From contig NZ_FOHZ01000018.1 of the NCBI RefSeq assembly GCF_900111555.1, positions 1 to 59,452 on the forward strand: DNA of 59,452 nt, in the 5' to 3' direction. The position numbers and the translations under genes were made by a program. The notes under the pieces were generated by a model. It was not told where the DNA came from. It ran no database searches and saw only the letters and a program-made list of their open reading frames with translations. This document shows positions 1-9,983 of this stretch, piece after piece. Numbering within the stretch: the stretch's first letter is position 1; every line of letters starts with the position of its first letter. This stretch comes from Marinobacter segnicrescens (GTDB taxonomy: Bacteria; Pseudomonadota; Gammaproteobacteria; Pseudomonadales; Oleiphilaceae).

Positions 1-76
1 GGGTCGTTAGCTCAGTTGGTAGAGCAGTTGGCTTTTAACCAATTGGTCGAAGGTTCGAATCCTTCACGACCCACCA
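1..76 (+). tRNA. tRNA-Lys (TTT), first tandem copy
   Basis: A complete cloverleaf with an encoded CCA end. The anticodon loop reads CTTTTAA, giving anticodon TTT. The acceptor stem pairs GGGTCGT with ACGACCC. It starts at base 1 of the window, so its promoter is not visible. An identical copy follows 45 bases after its end and a third lies at the right edge of the window. Confidence 0.97.
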
Positions 77-121
77 AACATAACGGTTGGCACGGAACGC
101 TGGCTTGTATTTCCCGGTTAC

Positions 122-197
122 GGGTCGTTAGCTCAGTTGGTAGAGCAGTTGGCTTTTAACCAATTGGTCGAAGGTTCGAATCCTTCACGACCCACCA
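122..197 (+). tRNA. tRNA-Lys (TTT), second tandem copy
   Basis: Identical in all 76 bases to the copy at the left edge, with the TTT anticodon and encoded CCA. The 45-base spacer shows no clear promoter, so both are probably processed from one transcript ending at the hairpin terminator some 35 bases downstream. Confidence 0.97.
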
Positions 198-233
198 ATA
201 GGGCAGGTTGATCCGGATCATCCGCCTGCTGTA

Positions 234-262
234 AAAAAGAGCCTTCGGGCTCTTTTTTTTTG
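234..262 (+). terminator. Rho-independent terminator of the tRNA-Lys pair
   Basis: A perfect stem AAAGAGCC/GGCTCTTT with a TTCG loop is followed by a long T run. It lies after the second tRNA-Lys and before nadA, so it should end the tRNA transcript. A small palindrome, TGATCCGGATCA, lies just before it. Confidence 0.9.
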
Positions 263-404
263 CCCGAAAAACCTCATAAAACAAGGTAGGTACTGGCAAC
301 CCTCCAATGATCCATGAGGCAGATTGCAGGTCTGTGGCAGGAGGGTGACAACCCGGCAAGGGTGATATACTGCCAGCATCAGGCGTAACAACAGAGACAC
401 AACC

Positions 405-1466
405 ATGACTCGACTTGAAGATCGTATCCTGGTCCAGGAATACCTGGCCCACAAGGCGGAGCCCAAGCCCCTCAGCGACGAGGAAAAGGCCGAGCTGGAA
501 TCCCGCATCCGCGAGGCACTCAAGGAGCAGGATGCGGTACTCGTCGCGCACTATTACACGGATCCGGATATCCAGCGCCTCGCTGAAGAGACAGGCGGCT
601 GTGTCGCGGACTCCCTGGAAATGGCACGGTTTGGTAACCGTCACCCGGCTTCCACCGTGGTGGTGGCAGGTGTGCGCTTCATGGGTGAAACCGCCAAGAT
701 CCTGAACCCGGAAAAGCGGGTGCTGATGCCCACCCTGGAGGCTACCTGCTCGCTGGATATCGGTTGTCCGGCGGATGAGTTCGCAGAGTTCTGCGATCAG
801 CATCCGGACCGTACCGTGGTGGTTTATGCCAATACCTCTGCTGCGGTAAAGGCGAGGGCAGACTGGGTGGTTACCTCCAGTTGCGCCCAGGCCATCGTGG
901 AGGACCTGGATGCCCGGGGTGAGAAAATCCTGTGGGCGCCAGACAAGCACCTGGGCAACTACATCCAGCGCACCACGGGTGCCGACATGCTGCTATGGGA
1001 TGGCTCCTGCATTGTCCACGAGGAATTCAAGTATCGTGGCCTTGAGGACCTCAAGGCCCTGTACCCCGATGCTGCCGTCCTGGTGCATCCGGAATCACCG
1101 GAAGCCGTGGTGGACATGGCAGATGTGGTCGGCTCCACCTCGCAGCTGATCCATGCGGTACAGTCACTTCCGAATGAGCGTTTTATCGTGGCGACTGATA
1201 ACGGCATCTTCTACAAGATGCAGCAGCTGGCCCCTAACAAGACGCTCATCGAGGCCCCTACCGCGGGTAACGGGGCTACCTGCCGCAGCTGCGCCCATTG
1301 CCCCTGGATGGCGATGAATGGGCTGGAAAACCTGTTGCAGGTGCTGGAGCAGGGTACCCAGGAAGTCCATGTGGATGAGACCCTGCGTGAAGACGCCCTG
1401 CGGCCCTTGCGTCGCATGCTGGACTTTACCGCCAACATGAACCTGAAGGCGGCTGGAAACGCCTGA
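405..1466 (+). CDS. nadA: Quinolinate synthase A
   Basis: A 353-residue protein of full family length. NadA condenses iminoaspartate with dihydroxyacetone phosphate to quinolinate in cytoplasmic de novo NAD synthesis and carries a [4Fe-4S] cluster. Visible signatures are the HYYTDPDIQ segment near residue 50, cysteines in ATCSLDIGC and SSCAQA, and the C-terminal [13 protein letters not shown] cluster, which together supply the three cluster ligands. The ATG at 405 has only a weak purine-rich leader. The gene stands alone after the tRNA terminator and converges with the M48 protease gene. The adjacency tRNA-Lys/nadA/M48 protease/tusA-like/bcp/dapA resembles Pseudomonas. Confidence 0.97.
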   Translation: MTRLEDRILVQEYLAHKAEPKPLSDEEKAELESRIREALKEQDAVLVAHYYTDPDIQRLAEETGGCVADSLEMARFGNRHPASTVVVAGVRFMGETAKILNPEKRVLMPTLEATCSLDIGCPADEFAEFCDQHPDRTVVVYANTSAAVKARADWVVTSSCAQAIVEDLDARGEKILWAPDKHLGNYIQRTTGADMLLWDGSCIVHEEFKYRGLEDLKALYPDAAVLVHPESPEAVVDMADVVGSTSQLIHAVQSLPNERFIVATDNGIFYKMQQLAPNKTLIEAPTAGNGATCRSCAHCPWMAMNGLENLLQVLEQGTQEVHVDETLREDALRPLRRMLDFTANMNLKAAGNA

Positions 1467-1536
1467 TTCACGACCTCGACGTAATCCATGTTCCGCGCAG
1501 GGCCTTCCTGCGCTGAGTGTCATGGACCAGGCAGCG

Positions 1537-3009
1537 CTATGACTGGCTGAGCCGGCGACTGACTTCTGTCAGTCGTTCGGATATTACCTGGCGCAGCGGG
1601 GCTGTAGCTGGCACCCGTTCCTGGGCCTGGCGTAGCTGGCGCTGTGCCGCTTCCAGGTCTCCCGTCAGTATGTCGTACTCGGCCCTGGCCCGATGCACAC
1701 CCACAATGTTCCGGGCCATGCCTTCCGCTTCGGCCAGCCGTAACCAGAGATTTTCCCGCTGTGGGTGGTCCCGGGTCAGGGTCCGCAGGTAGTCAGCGGC
1801 CTGGCTGCCGTTGCCTGCCTCGATCTCGATGAGAGCCAACCGGTCCATGATCGGGTAGTTGCCCGGGTTGCGCTGCAGGGCTCTCTCCATCAGTTGCCGT
1901 GCCTCCGCCAGGTTGCCCTGGGCCTGGAGAGCCTCTGCCAGTGTTACCTGGTAAGTGATGCGGTGAGGACTTTGTTCCAGAAGATCTTCCAGTAGCGTCC
2001 GTGCGCGGGCGTGTTGCCCGTCCGCCAGCAGGGCAACGGCCAGGCCATAGCGTGCGGCGTCCTTCTGGCCGGCATTCGGTTCTTTCAGGTAAGCCTCGAA
2101 AGCTTCAATGGCCTCGCCGAGATTGCGTGCATAGCGAACCTGCAGACGCGACCGGACCAGGTGGTACTCAAGGGTGTCGCTGGCACCACTTGCTGCGTAC
2201 TGTTCTGCACGGCTGCGCGTATCGGATACCCGGGACTCCGTCAGCGGGTGGGTTGAAAGGTATTCTGGTGGCCGATTTCCCTGCAGCCGGCTCTGACGCA
2301 TCATTACCTCGAACATCTCAGGCATGCCCCTCGGATCAAGGCCAGCGTCCGCCATGATGTCCAGGCCGACCCGGTCCGCTTCCTGTTCGTGGGCGCGGCT
2401 GTAGGCGAGCATGTTCTGTACCGAGAGGGCCTGGGTACCCATGATAGCCGCAATGCCTGCATCAGAGCCGGTGACCGCGGTAAGTACAATGCCGGCAATA
2501 ATGCCGGCTGCGGTAAGGGGGGCCGAGCGTTCCTGCTGCTCGAGGCGGCGTGCAAAATGGCGTTGACTGAGGTGGGCCAGTTCGTGGGCCATTACAGATC
2601 CGAACTGCTGCTCAGTGCGGGCATGGAGAAACAGTCCGCCGTTAACACCAACGATATTGCCCGGCACCGCAAAAGCATTGATGGCCGGATTATCAATGAC
2701 CACGATCGTGAGCTCGCGGTTACTGACCGGTGTGTAAGGCACCAGGCGATAGACAACGGAGGTGAGGTATTCGGCCACCAGGGGATCGTGTATCTGACTG
2801 GCAGAGCGGCGTATGGAAGCCATGACCTGACGACCGATATCCTCCTCCATGCGGTCAGACAACAGCCCGCCTCCCAGGCCGCCAATAGACGGCAGATCTC
2901 GCTGCTGTGCCCTTGAGGCCGAAAGGGGGGCGAGTACCATGACCAGGATCATGGCCAGCGCCAGCAGGCGTTTTCCTGGGCGGTTATGGCAAGAGCAATC
3001 GAAAGTCAT
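1537..3009 (-). CDS. bepA: Periplasmic M48 metalloprotease with TPR domain, BepA (YfgC) family
   Basis: A 490-residue exported protein. It has a signal peptide (basic start, then hydrophobic core ALAMILVMVLAPLSA ending in an ASRA-type cleavage site), a peptidase domain with the zinc motif HELAH near residue 143 and the third ligand in HEQEAD, and a C-terminal run of tetratricopeptide repeats from about residue 300. Family members act in the periplasm, degrading or assisting stalled LptD and interacting with the BAM complex. Length and domain order match E. coli BepA. bamC lies nearby but in another transcription unit. The assignment to this family is firm; substrate specificity is inferred. 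Confidence 0.9.
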   Translation of the reverse strand: MTFDCSCHNRPGKRLLALAMILVMVLAPLSASRAQQRDLPSIGGLGGGLLSDRMEEDIGRQVMASIRRSASQIHDPLVAEYLTSVVYRLVPYTPVSNRELTIVVIDNPAINAFAVPGNIVGVNGGLFLHARTEQQFGSVMAHELAHLSQRHFARRLEQQERSAPLTAAGIIAGIVLTAVTGSDAGIAAIMGTQALSVQNMLAYSRAHEQEADRVGLDIMADAGLDPRGMPEMFEVMMRQSRLQGNRPPEYLSTHPLTESRVSDTRSRAEQYAASGASDTLEYHLVRSRLQVRYARNLGEAIEAFEAYLKEPNAGQKDAARYGLAVALLADGQHARARTLLEDLLEQSPHRITYQVTLAEALQAQGNLAEARQLMERALQRNPGNYPIMDRLALIEIEAGNGSQAADYLRTLTRDHPQRENLWLRLAEAEGMARNIVGVHRARAEYDILTGDLEAAQRQLRQAQERVPATAPLRQVISERLTEVSRRLSQS

Positions 3010-3108
3010 ACCTTGGTCGTTAAACTCCGCATAAAACGATGCAAGTAACAGGGTGCATGGGCATAATGGTGTCCCTGTAATCCATGTCAGGAAGGTTCAT
3101 TCGCGCCC

Positions 3109-3342
3109 ATGGTTGATATTACCCTTGATGCTACCGGGCTGCGATGCCCAATGCCATTGCTGAAGGCCAAGTTGCAGATTGGCACCATGGCGCCAGGGCA
3201 GCAGCTTGAGGTGTTGGCGACCGATCCGGGCTCGGCTCGGGATATTCCCGCCTGGTTGTCCCACACGCCCCACTCGCTGGTCAGCAGTGACGATTCCGGG
3301 GGGCGTTATCGTTTCGTGATTCGTGTTGGTGGACAGGAGTAA
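3109..3342 (+). CDS. TusA/SirA-family sulfur carrier
   Basis: A 77-residue protein with the family hallmark CPMP (in GLRCPMPLLKAK) near residue 13. The cysteine carries persulfide sulfur in TusA relatives, which feed 2-thiouridine or molybdopterin pathways. The next gene starts nine bases after the stop codon, suggesting co-transcription with the AI-2E-type membrane protein. Whether this paralogue is the tRNA-thiolation TusA or a related carrier cannot be decided from sequence alone. Confidence 0.88.
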   Translation: MVDITLDATGLRCPMPLLKAKLQIGTMAPGQQLEVLATDPGSARDIPAWLSHTPHSLVSSDDSGGRYRFVIRVGGQE

Positions 3343-3351
3343 GACAGGATA

Positions 3352-4428
3352 ATGGTTCGTATTCTCCGTGGCATAGCCCATAAATATTTTTCAGATGACG
3401 AAGCGGTCATCCTGTTCCTGCTGCTGGTAGGTGGCGTTCTCGCCATTATTTTCTTCGGGGCCATGCTGGCACCGGTTATCGCCTCTGTCATTATCGCCTT
3501 TATCCTGCAGGGCCTGGTAACCCGTCTGACCCAGTGGGGCGTTCCGGAGCTGCTGTCAATTACCGGTGTTTTTGTGGTCTTCATGGGGACCCTGGCGGGT
3601 TTCCTGTTTGGCCTGATGCCGCTGGTGTGGACCCAGCTCGCCTCCCTTGCCACAGAAGCTCCCAGAATTTTCAGGGAGATGCGCACATATCTTGAGCTTT
3701 TGCCTGAACAGTATCCGAACCTGATTTCCATTGAGGCGGTGAACGACTTCTACCACCAGGTGGCTGCCGAGGCGGGCAACCTGACCCAGTGGCTGGTGTC
3801 TTTTTCCCTTGGCAGTATCCCTGACCTTCTGGGGCTGCTCATTTACCTGGTTCTGGTGCCCATCCTGGTGTTCTTCTTCCTCAAGGACCGTCGGCAGATC
3901 CTCAGGGCGATCGCCCGGTTGCTGCCAAGCCAGCGCCCGATGATGAGCCAGATCTGGCAGGAAGTGAATCAGCAGTGTGCCAACTATGTGCGCGGCAAGG
4001 CCGTGGAGATCCTGATCGTGGGCGGGGTTACGTTCGTGACGTTCAAGATTCTCGGGGTTCCCTACGCGGCACTGCTTTCACTGCTGGTTGGGTTGAGCGT
4101 TGTCATTCCATACATTGGCGCGGCGGTCGTTACGCTGCCGGTTGCCATGATTGCGTTGTTTGCCTTCGGCTGGGGATCGCACTTCATCTGGGTGATGGTG
4201 GCTTACGGTATTATCCAGGCCCTCGACGGAAACGTGCTGGTGCCGCTGCTGTTCTCGGAGGTCAATAATCTGCACCCGGTGGTGATTATTATCGCGGTTC
4301 TGTTCTTCGGGGGTATCTGGGGCCTATGGGGGGTGTTTTTCGCGATACCCCTGGCGACGATGGTCAAGGCCGTGTTTGCTGCCTGGCCGGTCCATCCGGA
4401 ACCCTTGCCAGGCCGCCGTGGCCAGTAA
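3352..4428 (+). CDS. AI-2E family transporter / PerM-like permease
   Basis: A 358-residue polytopic inner-membrane protein. There are several long hydrophobic segments near the N-terminus and a C-terminal block of four or more, typical of the UPF0118/AI-2E family, with the conserved segment GNVLVPLLFSEVNNLHP near residue 290. Relatives include PerM, TqsA and sodium/proton antiporters, so the substrate is not predictable. It follows the TusA-like gene by nine bases and converges with bcp. Confidence 0.88.
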   Translation: MVRILRGIAHKYFSDDEAVILFLLLVGGVLAIIFFGAMLAPVIASVIIAFILQGLVTRLTQWGVPELLSITGVFVVFMGTLAGFLFGLMPLVWTQLASLATEAPRIFREMRTYLELLPEQYPNLISIEAVNDFYHQVAAEAGNLTQWLVSFSLGSIPDLLGLLIYLVLVPILVFFFLKDRRQILRAIARLLPSQRPMMSQIWQEVNQQCANYVRGKAVEILIVGGVTFVTFKILGVPYAALLSLLVGLSVVIPYIGAAVVTLPVAMIALFAFGWGSHFIWVMVAYGIIQALDGNVLVPLLFSEVNNLHPVVIIIAVLFFGGIWGLWGVFFAIPLATMVKAVFAAWPVHPEPLPGRRGQ

Positions 4429-4476
4429 GTTGCGGCGAAGGCCCGGCCAGCCTTGTGGCAAGCCGGGCCGTGACGG

Positions 4477-4947
4477 TTACAAGGCCTTGACCGCCTCAAG
4501 TACTTCCTGGGCGTGCCCCTTCACCTTAACGCCCCGCCATTCCTTGCGCAGGCGTCCTTCCTTGTCGATCAGGAAAGTGCTGCGATCGATGCCCATGTAC
4601 TCCTTCCCGTAGAGCTTTTTGAGCTTGATGACATCGAACAGGCCACAGACAGATTCGTCCTTGTCACAGATCAGGTGGAACGGGAACTCGTATTTTGCCC
4701 GAAAGTTCTCGTGGGCCTTGAGCCCGTCCCGGGAAACGCCGAAAATGACGGTGTCGTGGGCCTGGAACTGGTCGTGGAGATCACGGAAATCCTGGCCTTC
4801 AGAGGTGCAGCCGGGGGTGTTGTCCTTGGGATAGAAATAGATGACAACATTGTGGCTATCGCGGAAGTCTGACAGCCGTATTGTCTGGTCCCCGGTGGCC
4901 GGTGCTTCGAAATCCTGAACAATCTGGTCAAGTTCTGGCTTTGCCAT
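4477..4947 (-). CDS. bcp: Peroxiredoxin Bcp/PrxQ, apparently 1-Cys type
   Basis: A thiol peroxidase of 156 residues that reduces peroxides in the cytoplasm. The peroxidatic cysteine sits in TPGCTSEG with the YFYPKDNTPGC context of the family. The start at 4947 is chosen because AAGGGAGAAG precedes it; a longer ORF adds 16 unlikely residues. The resolving cysteine found five residues after the peroxidatic one in many Bcp proteins (TPGCTxxAC in E. coli) is absent, so this protein should resolve through an external thiol or another cysteine. It is divergent from dapA. Confidence 0.93.
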   Translation of the reverse strand: MAKPELDQIVQDFEAPATGDQTIRLSDFRDSHNVVIYFYPKDNTPGCTSEGQDFRDLHDQFQAHDTVIFGVSRDGLKAHENFRAKYEFPFHLICDKDESVCGLFDVIKLKKLYGKEYMGIDRSTFLIDKEGRLRKEWRGVKVKGHAQEVLEAVKAL

Positions 4948-5021
4948 GGCTTCTCCCTTGTTTCCCTTGTGTCGGTTGACACCCAAGATTACCATAACCG
5001 TTTTATCTGCACGGAGTCCTT

Positions 5022-5900
5022 ATGATTACTGGAAGCCTTGTCGCTCTGGTGACGCCCATGCACCCGGATGGCAGCATCCACTGGGAGCAACTGGACGCCC
5101 TGGTGGACTTTCACCTTGAAAACGGCACCCACGGCATTGTTGCTGTCGGTACCACTGGCGAGTCAGCCACCCTGACCCCTGAAGAGCATCTCAAGGTGAT
5201 CGAGAAGATCATCAAACGGACGGCGGGCAGGATTCCGGTGATTGCCGGCACAGGCGGCAACTCTACCCACGAGGCCATCGCACTGACATCGGAGGCAGAA
5301 AAGCTCGGCGCTGATGCCTGCCTGTTGGTGGTTCCGTACTACAACAAGCCGACCCAGGAAGGTCTGTACCGGCACTTCAAGACCATTGCCGAGTCGGTGC
5401 CCGGCGTCAGCCAGATTCTCTACAACGTTCCCGGGCGCACGGCCTGTGACATGCTTAATGAGACGGTAGAGCGGCTCGCGGACATTCCCAATATCGTGGG
5501 CATCAAGGATGCTACCGGCAACATCCCCCGGGGTGTCGAGCTGATCAAGGCCGTCGAGGGCAGGCTGGCTGTGTACTCTGGTGATGATGCCACGGCGGCA
5601 GAGCTCATGCTGGCCGGTGGCAAGGGTAACGTTTCGGTAACGGCCAATGTGGCCCCCCGGCTGATGTCCCAGTTATGCGAGGCGGCCATAGGCGGCAACC
5701 GTGAGGAAACCGAGCGACTCAACGGCATCCTTGAGCCGCTGAACCGTAAACTGTTCCTGGAAGCCAATCCGATTCCTGTCAAGTGGGCCCTTCAGCGCAT
5801 GGGACAGATTGACACCGGTATCCGGCTACCTCTGACGCCCCTCAGCGAAAAGTTCCATGGTGAGGTCGAAGAAGCTCTACAGGCGGCAGGCGTAATCTGA
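5022..5900 (+). CDS. dapA: 4-hydroxy-tetrahydrodipicolinate synthase
   Basis: A 292-residue lyase condensing pyruvate with aspartate semialdehyde in lysine and peptidoglycan precursor synthesis. The Schiff-base lysine is in GIKDATG near residue 161, the catalytic tyrosine in YNVPGRT near 133, and the substrate motif GTTGES near 43. Length is typical. The stop codon abuts the bamC start (TGAATG), so the two genes are co-transcribed and probably translationally coupled. Confidence 0.97.
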   Translation: MITGSLVALVTPMHPDGSIHWEQLDALVDFHLENGTHGIVAVGTTGESATLTPEEHLKVIEKIIKRTAGRIPVIAGTGGNSTHEAIALTSEAEKLGADACLLVVPYYNKPTQEGLYRHFKTIAESVPGVSQILYNVPGRTACDMLNETVERLADIPNIVGIKDATGNIPRGVELIKAVEGRLAVYSGDDATAAELMLAGGKGNVSVTANVAPRLMSQLCEAAIGGNREETERLNGILEPLNRKLFLEANPIPVKWALQRMGQIDTGIRLPLTPLSEKFHGEVEEALQAAGVI

Positions 5901-6977
5901 ATGACCGAGCGTTCCAGCACAATAGACTTCCGTCCCCGGGCGGCCATGCTGGCCGTTGCCATGACCGGCTTGCTGTTCAGTGGCTGCAGCCTGATCAATG
6001 ACCGGTCGGACGATTATGCGACCGCCGAGCAGTCCCGTGCACTGAAGGGCATCGACGGTCAGCCGCTCCCCCGGCAGCGCGCCGAATTCCCGATTCGCGA
6101 TGTGGAAGGTTCTGCCACCCTCGCCAATCAGGTGCCTCAGCCGCCGGACCTGACGGCCGAAATCCTTGACGAGAACTATGTTGTTGAATCCGTCGATGAC
6201 CAGTCATGGTTGCTGGTCAACGATGTGCCCGGTCGTATCTGGCCTGCCGTGGCGACATGGATGAATGAAACCGGACTGGCTGTGGCGGAAGAGAGTACCC
6301 AGCTTGGGTTGATGCAGAGCGAGATCGTTAATTTCAGCCGTCGCGCCCGTGACCTGGTCGGCCTCGGCGAAGCCACCGAAGACGAGTCAAGAATCGTGGT
6401 GCAGGTTCGCCTGGCCCCCGGCGTCCGTCGCAAGACTACCGAAGTGCAGGTTCGGCCCCGCACGGTAGCCGGCGCGCCGGGTGGGTTAATGCCCTGGCAG
6501 GACGAATCCCTGGACCAGGGGTTGGAAGAAGACCTGCTGGAGAACCTGTCGTCGTTCCTGCAGTCCCGCGAGGACAGCCGTTCATACTCCCGGGCCGCCC
6601 TGGCCATGGGTAGTGAGCCGAGGGTGACCCTGCTCGAAGCCACGGCCGAGCGGGACCAGGCCATTGCCGTTGACCTGCCTTTCGGGCGGGTGTGGAGCGA
6701 GATTCGCCGGGTCCTGCAAGACGAGAATATCCCGGTGCTGGATCTGGACCAGAGCGCTGGTTATTTCCTGGTGGATGGACGCCCGGAAGAGGATCGCCGT
6801 CGTGGCTGGCTGACCAGCTGGTTCGCCGGTGACGAAGTGGCGCCGGAAGCGACCAACCGTATCCTGCTCAGCGAACAGGACGGATCAGTTGTGGTGACCG
6901 CGGAGCGGGCCAATGACTATAACGGCGGCAACTATTCCCGCTCACTGATTACGCGGCTTTACGATTACCTCTATTGA
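5901..6977 (+). CDS. bamC: Outer-membrane assembly lipoprotein BamC
   Basis: A 358-residue lipoprotein of the BAM complex that inserts beta-barrel proteins. The signal peptide ends in the lipobox LFSGC near residue 28. Two helix-grip-like regions follow (about 80-190 and 230-355), matching the BamC layout. The ATG at 5901 directly follows the dapA stop; an internal ATG at 5946 would also leave a full lipoprotein signal, so the exact start is uncertain. The dapA-bamC-purC order is the same as I know from Pseudomonas. Confidence 0.93.
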   Translation: MTERSSTIDFRPRAAMLAVAMTGLLFSGCSLINDRSDDYATAEQSRALKGIDGQPLPRQRAEFPIRDVEGSATLANQVPQPPDLTAEILDENYVVESVDDQSWLLVNDVPGRIWPAVATWMNETGLAVAEESTQLGLMQSEIVNFSRRARDLVGLGEATEDESRIVVQVRLAPGVRRKTTEVQVRPRTVAGAPGGLMPWQDESLDQGLEEDLLENLSSFLQSREDSRSYSRAALAMGSEPRVTLLEATAERDQAIAVDLPFGRVWSEIRRVLQDENIPVLDLDQSAGYFLVDGRPEEDRRRGWLTSWFAGDEVAPEATNRILLSEQDGSVVVTAERANDYNGGNYSRSLITRLYDYLY

Positions 6978-7050
6978 TGGCCGGCGTGACGCTGGCATGA
7001 ACAAAGACGCTAGCCGATCGCCCCACGGGCGTCGGCTGCCGGAGACCGAT

Positions 7051-7767
7051 ATGGAAAAGCGCAAAGAACTCTACGCGGGCAAGGCCAAGTCTGTTTTTAC
7101 CACAGACGATCCGAACCGCTTCGTCCTGGTGTTCCGGGATGACACCTCGGCCTTTGATGGCCAGAAAAAAGAGCAGCTGAACCGCAAGGGTATGGTGAAC
7201 AACCGGTTCAACGCCTTTGTTATGGAAAAGCTCGAAGCCGCTGGCATCCCCACCCATTTCGAGGGACTGCTGTCGCCGACGGAGTCCCTGGTCAAGAAGC
7301 TGGAAATGATTCCGGTAGAGTGCGTGGTACGTAATGTGTCCGCCGGTAGCCTGTGTCGTCGCCTGGGCGTGGAAGAAGGGCAGGACCTGAATCCGCCTAC
7401 CTACGAGCTGTTCCTCAAGAACGATGAGCTCCATGACCCCATGGTGAACGAGTCGCTGGCGATAACCTTTGGCTGGGCCACCGCCGAAGAGTTGGCGGAA
7501 ATGAAGCGCCTGACCTACCAGGTAAACGACGTCCTCAAGGCCCTGTTCGCAGATGCCGGCATGCTGCTGGTGGACTACAAGCTTGAATTTGGCCGCAGTG
7601 AAGGCCGCATCGTGCTGGGGGACGAGTTCAGTCCGGATGGTTGTCGTATCTGGGACCGGGAAACCCGCAAGAAGATGGACAAGGACCGCTTCCGCCAGGG
7701 GCTCGGCGAGGTCATCGAGACCTACGAAGAGGTTGGCCGGCGTCTCGGCATCAACTTCGACGAATAA
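7051..7767 (+). CDS. purC: SAICAR synthetase
   Basis: Phosphoribosylaminoimidazole-succinocarboxamide synthase, an ATP-dependent step of purine synthesis. The 238-residue form starting [13 protein letters not shown] matches family length and is preceded by GGAG; an upstream ATG at 6997 would add 18 unrelated residues. Motifs include SAGSLCRR near residue 96 and VDYKLEFG near 175. A hairpin terminator follows. Confidence 0.96.
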   Translation: MEKRKELYAGKAKSVFTTDDPNRFVLVFRDDTSAFDGQKKEQLNRKGMVNNRFNAFVMEKLEAAGIPTHFEGLLSPTESLVKKLEMIPVECVVRNVSAGSLCRRLGVEEGQDLNPPTYELFLKNDELHDPMVNESLAITFGWATAEELAEMKRLTYQVNDVLKALFADAGMLLVDYKLEFGRSEGRIVLGDEFSPDGCRIWDRETRKKMDKDRFRQGLGEVIETYEEVGRRLGINFDE

Positions 7768-7775
7768 TCACAATA

Positions 7776-7800
7776 GAGGGGCCACCGGGCCCCTTTGTTT
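7776..7800 (+). terminator. Terminator after purC
   Basis: A GC-rich stem AGGGGCC/GGGCCCCT with a short ACC loop is followed by TTGTTTT. It ends the dapA-bamC-purC unit. Confidence 0.75.
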
Positions 7801-7843
7801 TACACCGTATCTGTAACGCATTCCACGCAGGGGAGACCCGCTT

Positions 7844-8575
7844 ATGAAACTGATCCGATCTGCCGTGATGCTGTCCGCCATTGCAGTGGTTCCAGCCGCC
7901 CAGTCTGACGTGCTGGGCTTTGGGGCCAGCATCGGCTACTGGGATTCTGACCTTTCAGGTAAGTCCTCCAAAGGTGGTGACCGGGTTAACGTTGAGAACG
8001 AGCTGGACCTCAGCAACAACACCGAGGCCAACCTTAGCGCATTTCTGGAGCACCCGGTTCCGCTTTTGCCAAATGTCCGCCTCAGCTATGTAAAAGTTGA
8101 CCAGACCGGGCGCGGTGAACTGGATAACGGCTATGACAATATTCCTGCCGGGGCCTCGGTGGACTCCAGCCTCGACTGGCGTCAGACCGACCTTACGCTG
8201 TACTACGAAGTGCTGGACAACTGGGTCAACCTGGACCTGGGGCTGACCGCCCGCGACCTGGATGCGAAACTGGAGATCGTGGATGTGGCTGATCTGACCC
8301 GCAGTACCACTGAGGTGGACGCGGTTATTCCCATGGTTTACGCCGCCGCCAGGTTTGACCTTCCCCTCACCGGCGTATCTGTCGGTGTTAATGGTAATGT
8401 CATTAGTTACAGCGGTGATTCCGTGTACGATTATGACATTTACGGCCAGTATGCTGTTGCCGGTCTCCAGCTCCGGGCGGGCTACCGGGAGATGGCCGTT
8501 GATTACGAAGACGGCGACGACCGCCTCGATATCGACATCGGTGGTCCGTTTGCCAGCGTCGGGTTCAGCTTCTGA
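7844..8575 (+). CDS. Outer-membrane beta-barrel protein, TIGR04219-like
   Basis: A 243-residue exported protein with a signal peptide (AVMLSAIAVVPAAQS) and a body of alternating polar/aromatic strands ending in phenylalanine (FASVGFSF), as expected for a BAM-inserted barrel. The GFGASIGYWDSDLSG opening is what I associate with the TIGR04219 outer-membrane family, whose function is unknown. It has its own leader with GGGGAG before the ATG and is monocistronic. Confidence 0.75.
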   Translation: MKLIRSAVMLSAIAVVPAAQSDVLGFGASIGYWDSDLSGKSSKGGDRVNVENELDLSNNTEANLSAFLEHPVPLLPNVRLSYVKVDQTGRGELDNGYDNIPAGASVDSSLDWRQTDLTLYYEVLDNWVNLDLGLTARDLDAKLEIVDVADLTRSTTEVDAVIPMVYAAARFDLPLTGVSVGVNGNVISYSGDSVYDYDIYGQYAVAGLQLRAGYREMAVDYEDGDDRLDIDIGGPFASVGFSF

Positions 8576-8677
8576 TCCCGGTCAGTTAAATAAGGAGAGC
8601 CAGCGAAGCCTGCCATCGCCGCGAAGGACGGGAGCAGCCCGCTGGCGAAAGAGTCATCAGGGAACAGGGTCAACGCC

Positions 8678-9685
8678 TTGAAAATTCTTGTCACCGGCAC
8701 CGCCGGATTTATCGGATTCCACCTCGCTCGGCGTTTGCTGGAGCGGGGCGACGAAGTCATTGGCGTCGATAACGTCAATAACTACTATGATACCCGGCTG
8801 AAGGAAGCCCGACTCGAAGGTCTGCGTGACTTCCAGGGGTTTACCGAGGTCCGTCAGGATATTGCCGACCGGGAGGCAATGGCGGCGCTGTTCCGGCTAC
8901 ACCAGCCGCAGCGGGTCGCTCACATGGCTGCCCAGGCCGGTGTGCGGTACTCCATCGAGAACCCCAATGCCTATGTGGATTCCAACCTGGTGGGATTCAT
9001 GAACATCCTTGAAGGCTGTCGCCATAACCGGGTAGAGCACCTGGTCTATGCCTCGAGCAGCTCCGTCTACGGAGCCAACGAGACCATGCCGTTCTCGGTG
9101 CAGGACAACGTGGACCATCCGGTGAGCCTGTACGCAGCCTCCAAGAAAGCCAATGAACTGATGGCTCATACCTACAGCCACCTGTACCAGTTGCCTACCA
9201 CCGGCCTGCGGTTTTTTACCGTTTATGGTCCCTGGGGGCGGCCGGATATGGCGCCGTTTATCTTCACCCGCAAGATCCTGGCGGGGGAGCCCATCGACGT
9301 CTTTAACTTTGGCCACCACAAGCGCGACTTCACTTACATCGATGACATCGTCGAAGGTGTGGTCAGAACCCTTGACCATGTGGCCCAGCCCAACCCCCAC
9401 TGGAGCGGCCTGCACCCGGACGCCGCCAGCAGTAAGGGGCCGTACAGGCTTTACAACATCGGCAGCAACAACCCGGCAGAGCTGTCCCGGTTTATCGAAA
9501 TCATCGAGGAAAAGACCGGCAAGACCGCCGAAAAGAACTACCTGCCAATGCAGCCTGGCGATGTTCCCGCGACTTACGCCGATGTCGACTCACTGATTGC
9601 CGACGTCGGCTATAAACCGGAAACCTCCCTTGAAGAAGGCCTTGGTCGTTTCGTCGACTGGTATCGTGCGTTCTACGGCGTGTAG
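8678..9685 (+). CDS. NAD-dependent sugar epimerase, UDP-glucuronate 4-epimerase type
   Basis: A 335-residue extended SDR protein. It has the Rossmann motif TGTAGFIG at residue 7, SSSSVYG near 125 and YAASKK near 151 (catalytic Tyr/Lys). The sub-motif VDNVNNYYDTRLKEARL and the segment FNFGHHKRDFTYIDDIVEG are typical of UDP-glucuronate 4-epimerases of capsule and LPS loci. The start is TTG at 8678. galU, galE and ugd elsewhere in the window could supply UDP-glucuronate. No polysaccharide cluster adjoins it. Confidence 0.88.
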   Translation: MKILVTGTAGFIGFHLARRLLERGDEVIGVDNVNNYYDTRLKEARLEGLRDFQGFTEVRQDIADREAMAALFRLHQPQRVAHMAAQAGVRYSIENPNAYVDSNLVGFMNILEGCRHNRVEHLVYASSSSVYGANETMPFSVQDNVDHPVSLYAASKKANELMAHTYSHLYQLPTTGLRFFTVYGPWGRPDMAPFIFTRKILAGEPIDVFNFGHHKRDFTYIDDIVEGVVRTLDHVAQPNPHWSGLHPDAASSKGPYRLYNIGSNNPAELSRFIEIIEEKTGKTAEKNYLPMQPGDVPATYADVDSLIADVGYKPETSLEEGLGRFVDWYRAFYGV

Positions 9686-9785
9686 CGGGCAACCTCCTGA
9701 GTTATGTAATGCCAATCGCCGTACTTGCCGTATTCATCCACAACCTGATGTAAAAAGCAGGCAAGCAGGAAGCCTGATAGCCGGA

Positions 9786-9851
9786 GGCCCGGCACCCCCT
9801 TCCGAAACAGTCAGAGAACAGGGTTCTCGTTTCGGAAGGGGGTGCCGGGCC
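9786..9851. repeat. Palindromic element A (23-bp perfect stem, nested inner hairpin)
   Basis: The arms 9786-9808 and 9829-9851 are perfect reverse complements over 23 bases; one mismatch extends the stem further outward. The 20-base loop contains its own hairpin GAGAAC-AGG-GTTCTC. The element lies in the gene-free 9686-10127 stretch and is followed 74 bases later by a related element in inverted orientation. It looks like a REP-type mobile palindrome rather than a simple terminator, as no T run follows. Confidence 0.85.
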
Positions 9852-9925
9852 TTCGGCGTTTTGCACCAACTCCAGATAATATGTCTGAAGGTTCGCAACG
9901 GGTGCGATTCTGGCAGACCGGGCCC

Positions 9926-9983
9926 GGGGACCTTTCTTCGAAACGAAAACCCTGTTTTCTGACTGTTTCGAAGAAAGGTCCCC
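9926..9983. repeat. Palindromic element B (19-bp perfect stem, inverted copy of the loop of A)
   Basis: The arms 9926-9944 and 9965-9983 are perfect reverse complements over 19 bases, extendable past one mismatch. Its 20-base loop is the reverse complement of the loop of element A except for two positions, and those two changes keep the inner hairpin paired (GAGAAC/GTTCTC becomes GAAAAC/GTTTTC). A degenerate third copy of the core AAACAGTCAGAGAACAG lies at 10076-10092. Confidence 0.85.
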